This document shows positions 60,919 through 64,000 of a stretch of 64,000 bases of DNA, in pieces (position 1 is the stretch's first letter; each line of letters begins with the position of its first letter). The stretch is from Bacteroidota bacterium (GTDB lineage: Bacteria > Bacteroidota > Ignavibacteria > SZUA-365). Below the pieces are notes generated by a model, which did not search any database, had not been told where the DNA came from, and saw only the letters and a list, made by a program, of their open reading frames with translations. Position numbers and translations under genes: made by a program. The stretch covers positions 21,395-85,394 of the forward strand of contig QKAF01000009.1 of assembly GCA_003246455.1 (NCBI GenBank), given 5' to 3'.

Positions 60919-62354
60919 TTCACCACCTCCATCAACCTGTGAACTTGCTGCGTGGGCGTCTGGAGAATGTATGTGTAGATTCCGGATGACAGCGCCGATG
61001 CATCGAAGGCAACATGCGACCTTCCTGCTTGAACGAAATCGTCAACAAGGACTGATACCACGCGTCCGAGGAGGTCCGCAACATACAGGCGAGTGGGACC
61101 ATCCTCTATCACCTCATACTCGATCACCGTTATTGCATTGAAGGGATTGGGGCGATTCTGCCGAAGCACGATCTGTCCGGCTGCGTCGAACAGTCGCGTC
61201 CCTCCCTCATGGCAGAGATCGGTAAGAAGGAAGTACCCCGGTACACCGGCAACGGTGACATCCCCACCGACCGCGATGGGATTCTCGACGACCAGTGGTG
61301 TTCCTTCTGCGTTTCCGAGCGTTGCGATGAAGGTAAGATGCGCGATGGCGCCCTGTTCATCGGCTTTCACTGGAAGCTGATCGAGCAGAATCGTCCGTTC
61401 TCCGTCTTCCACCGACCCGGCAGGGGTCGGATCAGTTGGGACAAGCAATGTGGCGTTGAATCGAATTCCTGCCCGGAATTCCGTGGTCTGATCACAGAGA
61501 ATCCGCTCTGTTCCACGAAGGTAGACAGGGATATCCACCTGATCCCCCGGTCGCGCACGGATCGTATCGAGTGCGAGTACGGCTTCCTCATGCATGCATA
61601 TCCCATTTCCGACAAGAAGAAGCGACGCCTGCTCTTCCATCCCATCGACGGAGAATCCGATACCGCCCGTGCTGTGTCCACTCCGCACCGGGGCGAACCG
61701 CAGCGTCATCGTGTGCGATTCCGCGGGTGCCAGCGTGAACCCGCCGCCGCCGGATACTTCCGAGAATTGCACCACGTCCGGTCCCAGCTGACCGGTACCG
61801 GTGACCGTGAGCGGTATGCTTCCGGCATTGTGGATGGCGGCAGAGATCGTTGTATCCTTCACTGTCCCGAGATACACGTCACCGAAATCGACAATATTCA
61901 AAGGTATCTCGGCCTGCGGCAGGACGCCTTCACCCCGAATTGGACATTGCACTGGCCCGACCTGCGTTTGGACGTTGATGATCGCTGTTTTCAGGCCAAC
62001 ACTTTCCGGAGCGAAGCGGAAGACCACCGTCCGTGTTTCCCCGTGCGGGATTATGTAGGGTGGAGCCCCGGAGATAACAGAGAACAGACCGGCATCGGGA
62101 CCGGTGAATGCGATGGAGTCGATTTGGATGGCGACGGGACCGATATTCCTCAGGAAGCCCACAACCACTGAATCCCTGCTGCGGTGAACGAGCACCCGAC
62201 CCATATCTACTTCAAGCGCGGATGCTGCCGGTACGACGATCGACCAGAACTTATCGGAGACGTCACTGCTCTGGGCCAGTGCTCCCTGGTATTGCCCGAC
62301 AACCGCGAACAGGAGGATACAAGCGAAAAGCCGCGCAGAGTGGTAGAAATTCAC
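60915..62354 (-). CDS. Exported ASH/HYDIN-like and cohesin-like protein with T9SS sorting domain
   Basis: This 479-residue protein starts with GTG (GAGGTGG Shine-Dalgarno upstream) and a signal peptide (about 1-28, ALAQ). Two ASH/HYDIN-like beta domains (about 45-255) have the FxFxPxSxGxKxA-type repeats (TVVFRFAPESVGLKTAIINV; MTLRFAPVRSGHSTGGIGF). A cohesin-like segment (ARPGDQVDIPVYLRGTERI) is next. A C-terminal type A T9SS domain has NRPNPFNAITVIEYEV and GIYTYILQTPTQQVHRLM. It is secreted through T9SS or anchored to the surface. First gene of the three-gene unit 62354-57517. Confidence 0.85.
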   Translation of the reverse strand: MNFYHSARLFACILLFAVVGQYQGALAQSSDVSDKFWSIVVPAASALEVDMGRVLVHRSRDSVVVGFLRNIGPVAIQIDSIAFTGPDAGLFSVISGAPPYIIPHGETRTVVFRFAPESVGLKTAIINVQTQVGPVQCPIRGEGVLPQAEIPLNIVDFGDVYLGTVKDTTISAAIHNAGSIPLTVTGTGQLGPDVVQFSEVSGGGGFTLAPAESHTMTLRFAPVRSGHSTGGIGFSVDGMEEQASLLLVGNGICMHEEAVLALDTIRARPGDQVDIPVYLRGTERILCDQTTEFRAGIRFNATLLVPTDPTPAGSVEDGERTILLDQLPVKADEQGAIAHLTFIATLGNAEGTPLVVENPIAVGGDVTVAGVPGYFLLTDLCHEGGTRLFDAAGQIVLRQNRPNPFNAITVIEYEVIEDGPTRLYVADLLGRVVSVLVDDFVQAGRSHVAFDASALSSGIYTYILQTPTQQVHRLMEVVK

Positions 62355-62578
62355 CTCGCCACCTCGTCGATGAGTCGTGGGACACTCTGAAAGATATCAT
62401 GAAAATAACACTTCATTATCGAATAAGATACAGCTCCGACCGAAAATGGAATCCGATATGAGTGCCTGGCGATCCTGGTCCGCGACGAATGTGCAGCGGC
62501 AGATACTTGTGTCTATTTCACCTCCCGCATCCCCATGAGAAATACGGTTAGAATCACACTCGGTAGCTTCATCCCCGT
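62355..62578. other. Intergenic region upstream of the ASH-domain operon
   Basis: About 224 bp without a recognised gene. It likely carries the promoter of the minus-strand operon starting at 62354, but I found no clear -35/-10 pair. Confidence 0.3.
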
Positions 62579-62725
62579 TCACCCTGTTGCCCGTTTCGGC
62601 CCGTTTTTCAGGGCTTTTTCAGTACTTTGGGTGCTGTGTTCCTGCAGACGGATGTACTCCGCCAGATCATACAGGCGCAGTACATCCTCCCTGAACTGGT
62701 TCGAACTGCCACCTGTTGCGTCCAC
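62579..62725 (-). CDS. Possible 48-residue ORF or protein remnant
   Basis: A minus-strand frame from GTG 62725 to TGA 62579 encodes VDATGGSSNQFREDVLRLYD and then LAEYIRLQEHSTQSTEKALK, ending PKRATG. The amphipathic helix pattern (FREDVLRLYDLAEYIRLQE) looks like real protein. No Shine-Dalgarno was found and the frame is open upstream through the terminator hairpin at 62730, so it may be a gene remnant or chance. An imperfect 14-bp inverted repeat (62651-62690) lies inside it. Confidence 0.25.
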   Translation of the reverse strand: MDATGGSSNQFREDVLRLYDLAEYIRLQEHSTQSTEKALKNGPKRATG

Positions 62726-62763
62726 AAAAAAGGAAGTCGCTGTAATCAGCGACTTCCTTTTTT
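62726..62763. terminator. Strong intrinsic terminator after the right-edge T9SS gene
   Basis: AAGGAAGTCGCTG, loop TAAT and CAGCGACTTCCTT form a perfect 13-bp stem with A-run and T-run flanks. It terminates the minus-strand gene at 62795 and would also stop plus-strand transcription. Confidence 0.9.
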
Positions 62764-62794
62764 CATGGTATCGACAGGGACCAGGGGCCGGGGG

Positions 62795-64000
62795 TTATTT
62801 CAGGTACAGCATCGTTCTCGCGGCAACGAAATCCCCTGCGGTCAGACGATAGATGTACATTCCGCTCTGAAGCCCATCCGGCGTCCAGGAGACCTGGTAT
62901 TGTCCCTGCATTCGGTGTTCGTCCGCGAGGGTCGCGACCTCTTCACCGAGGAGGTTGAACACTTTCAGGCTGACCTGCCCCGGCTTCGCCAGCGTGAAAC
63001 GGATATTCGTCTGCGGGTTGAAAGGGTTGGGATAATTCTGTGCGAGGGCGAAGTCCGCGGCAATCCCGCCGAGATCCTCGACGGCGGTGGGAATGGAAAG
63101 CGTGGCCGTCATGCTGCCAAGGTAGGTCGGGGAGTTTGCGCCATACACCATTTTATATGTACCGGCATCGATCTTGAACACACCCAGGGCAAGTGCGACG
63201 TATTCGTCTTTTGCATTCAGTCCGCCGACTTTGAGCACGGGATTGTTCTCATCCTTGACCCAGTTCGTTCCGTCCTCGGAGGCGGCAAACCCGGTCTGCA
63301 CGATGCCGCCCGAACCGAACACCCCTTCCTGTCCGCCGTACCACATGAGAAATTTCCCGTCCTCCACGAGGACAACCGGCGTATGGATGGCGGTGAACTC
63401 CCAGCCTTCCTCGGGCACGATGACGGGATCATTCGAGGCACGTGTCCAGCTTACGCCGTCAGGGGACGTTGCATAACCGATTCCCCAGGTGCCCCCGCCG
63501 CCGTCATGTCCCGCGTACCACATGCGATATGTCTCTCCATCCTTGACGATGTACGGCGTGTGCAGGTGGAAGGAATCCCATCCATTGGACGATACATCGA
63601 GGACGGGGTTGTTTTCAGATTTTTCCCAGGCCCTGCCGTCAGCAGAGGTCGCATAGCCGATTCTGGTGACCCCCGCGTTGTCGGTTCCTGCGTACCACAT
63701 TTTATATGTCCCCCCGTCCAGGATCACCACCGGATTCGCGACACTGGCTTCGTCCCAGGATCCCTCCGCACCCCTGGACAGCACCGGATTGCCGGGATAT
63801 GCGATCCAGCCGGACTCGAGGGTCTCAGAGGTCCAGAGTCCGGAGGCGAAGCCTGAACCATCTGATCCACCCACGTAGGATTTGTACTGCGCTCCATCGT
63901 GCATGACGTGTCCGATAACATCATACGCCGCGACGGGTGCGCCATTCCAGCTCCCGGGCATGCCAACAATACTGAACAGAGGTGTTGCGGTCTTTTGCCA
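62795..64000 (-). CDS. T9SS-secreted five-bladed-propeller (GH43/DUF377-like) protein, partial
   Basis: The frame is open to the window edge; 401 codons plus stop are visible, so the N-terminus is missing (the ATG at 63961 is internal, since upstream codons WQKTATPLFSIVG fit). Repeated blades carry the glycosidase-family signature: GSWDEASVANPVVILDGGTY, KMWYAGTDNAGVTRIGYAT, MWYAGHDGGGGTWGIGYATS and LMWYGGQEGVFGSGGI. The last ~80 residues are a type A T9SS domain (ALAQNYPNPFNPQTNIRF; GMYIYRLTAGDFVAARTML). It may bind or cleave glycans outside the cell; no catalytic residues could be assigned. Confidence 0.88.
   Translation of the reverse strand, partial: WQKTATPLFSIVGMPGSWNGAPVAAYDVIGHVMHDGAQYKSYVGGSDGSGFASGLWTSETLESGWIAYPGNPVLSRGAEGSWDEASVANPVVILDGGTYKMWYAGTDNAGVTRIGYATSADGRAWEKSENNPVLDVSSNGWDSFHLHTPYIVKDGETYRMWYAGHDGGGGTWGIGYATSPDGVSWTRASNDPVIVPEEGWEFTAIHTPVVLVEDGKFLMWYGGQEGVFGSGGIVQTGFAASEDGTNWVKDENNPVLKVGGLNAKDEYVALALGVFKIDAGTYKMVYGANSPTYLGSMTATLSIPTAVEDLGGIAADFALAQNYPNPFNPQTNIRFTLAKPGQVSLKVFNLLGEEVATLADEHRMQGQYQVSWTPDGLQSGMYIYRLTAGDFVAARTMLYLK

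Noticed and set aside
62640..62760. tRNA or tmRNA 3' end (GGTTCGAAC...TGCGTCCACA followed by a terminator)
   Set aside because: The T arm cannot pair (no C after TTCGAAC), and no matching GGACGCA 5' acceptor half lies upstream in the 400 bp searched.

Overview
The window is a GC-rich, densely coded chromosome segment of a diderm, didermic-LPS bacterium that carries type IX secretion system (T9SS) cargo. Three reading frames end in a T9SS-like C-terminal sorting domain (two with the NPFN core), there is a KDO transferase (waaA), several lipoproteins, a TonB protein and a patatin/BamA-type outer-membrane protein. At the same time Shine-Dalgarno sequences are common and several promoters have a clean TTGACA/TTGATA-17/18-TATAAT/TATATT layout (cinA, tonB, ssb, both tRNAs). 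That mix argues for the FCB/Bacteroidota superphylum but outside classical Bacteroidia, for example an Ignavibacteria/Kapabacteria/Chlorobi-like lineage. This placement is inference; there is no rRNA here to settle it. No phage, insertion sequence, CRISPR array or rRNA gene was seen.

Layout. 1-3176 (minus): an EF-G-like GTPase followed without a gap by an SLBB protein and a Wzz/tyrosine-kinase-type protein cut by the left edge. 3374-11606 (plus): cinA-pyrR-pyrB-pyrC (pyrimidine synthesis), a lipoprotein, a glycosyltransferase fused to a degenerate sugar-phosphate transferase, accA and a thioesterase. 11833-20843 (plus): an exported heparinase-like protein, a lipoprotein, a beta-barrel protein and a patatin-BamA fusion. 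20944-34197 (minus): leucyl aminopeptidase, a four-gene operon that looks like a complete tetrahydrobiopterin pathway (FolE, CX5HGH-type PTPS, sepiapterin-reductase-like SDR, second SDR), DUF3501, two peroxiredoxins, dodecin, alpha-glucan phosphorylase, an LCP protein and a lytic transglycosylase with six LysM domains. 34353-40869: an LPS/glycan block (GT39, GT4, GT9, GT2, and waaA on plus). 40917-47902: mazG, ftsX, a methyltransferase, uridine kinase, tRNA-Leu(CAG), tonB, two small lipoproteins, an NHL propeller and ssb.

47899-56263 (minus) is the most unusual part: seven tightly packed or overlapping genes encoding a diacylglycerol-kinase-like lipid kinase, a fusion of an isoprenylcysteine/phospholipid-methyltransferase-like membrane domain to a BtaA-like SAM:diacylglycerol aminocarboxypropyltransferase, a GNAT-type acyltransferase, a PLP amino-acid decarboxylase, a class II aldolase-like protein and an ABC permease/ATPase pair. 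I read it as a candidate pathway for synthesis and export of an undescribed SAM-derived aminolipid.

56635-64000: a small secreted protein, tRNA-Val(CAC), and a minus-strand block of exported proteins (a vWA-like/SUMF1 fusion, an ASH-domain T9SS protein, and a glycosidase-type propeller with a T9SS tail that runs off the right edge). The uridine kinase gene is bounded by two different short-period repeats: its stop codon is the first triplet of an inverted 7-bp repeat array and its start codon lies in a 9-bp repeat.
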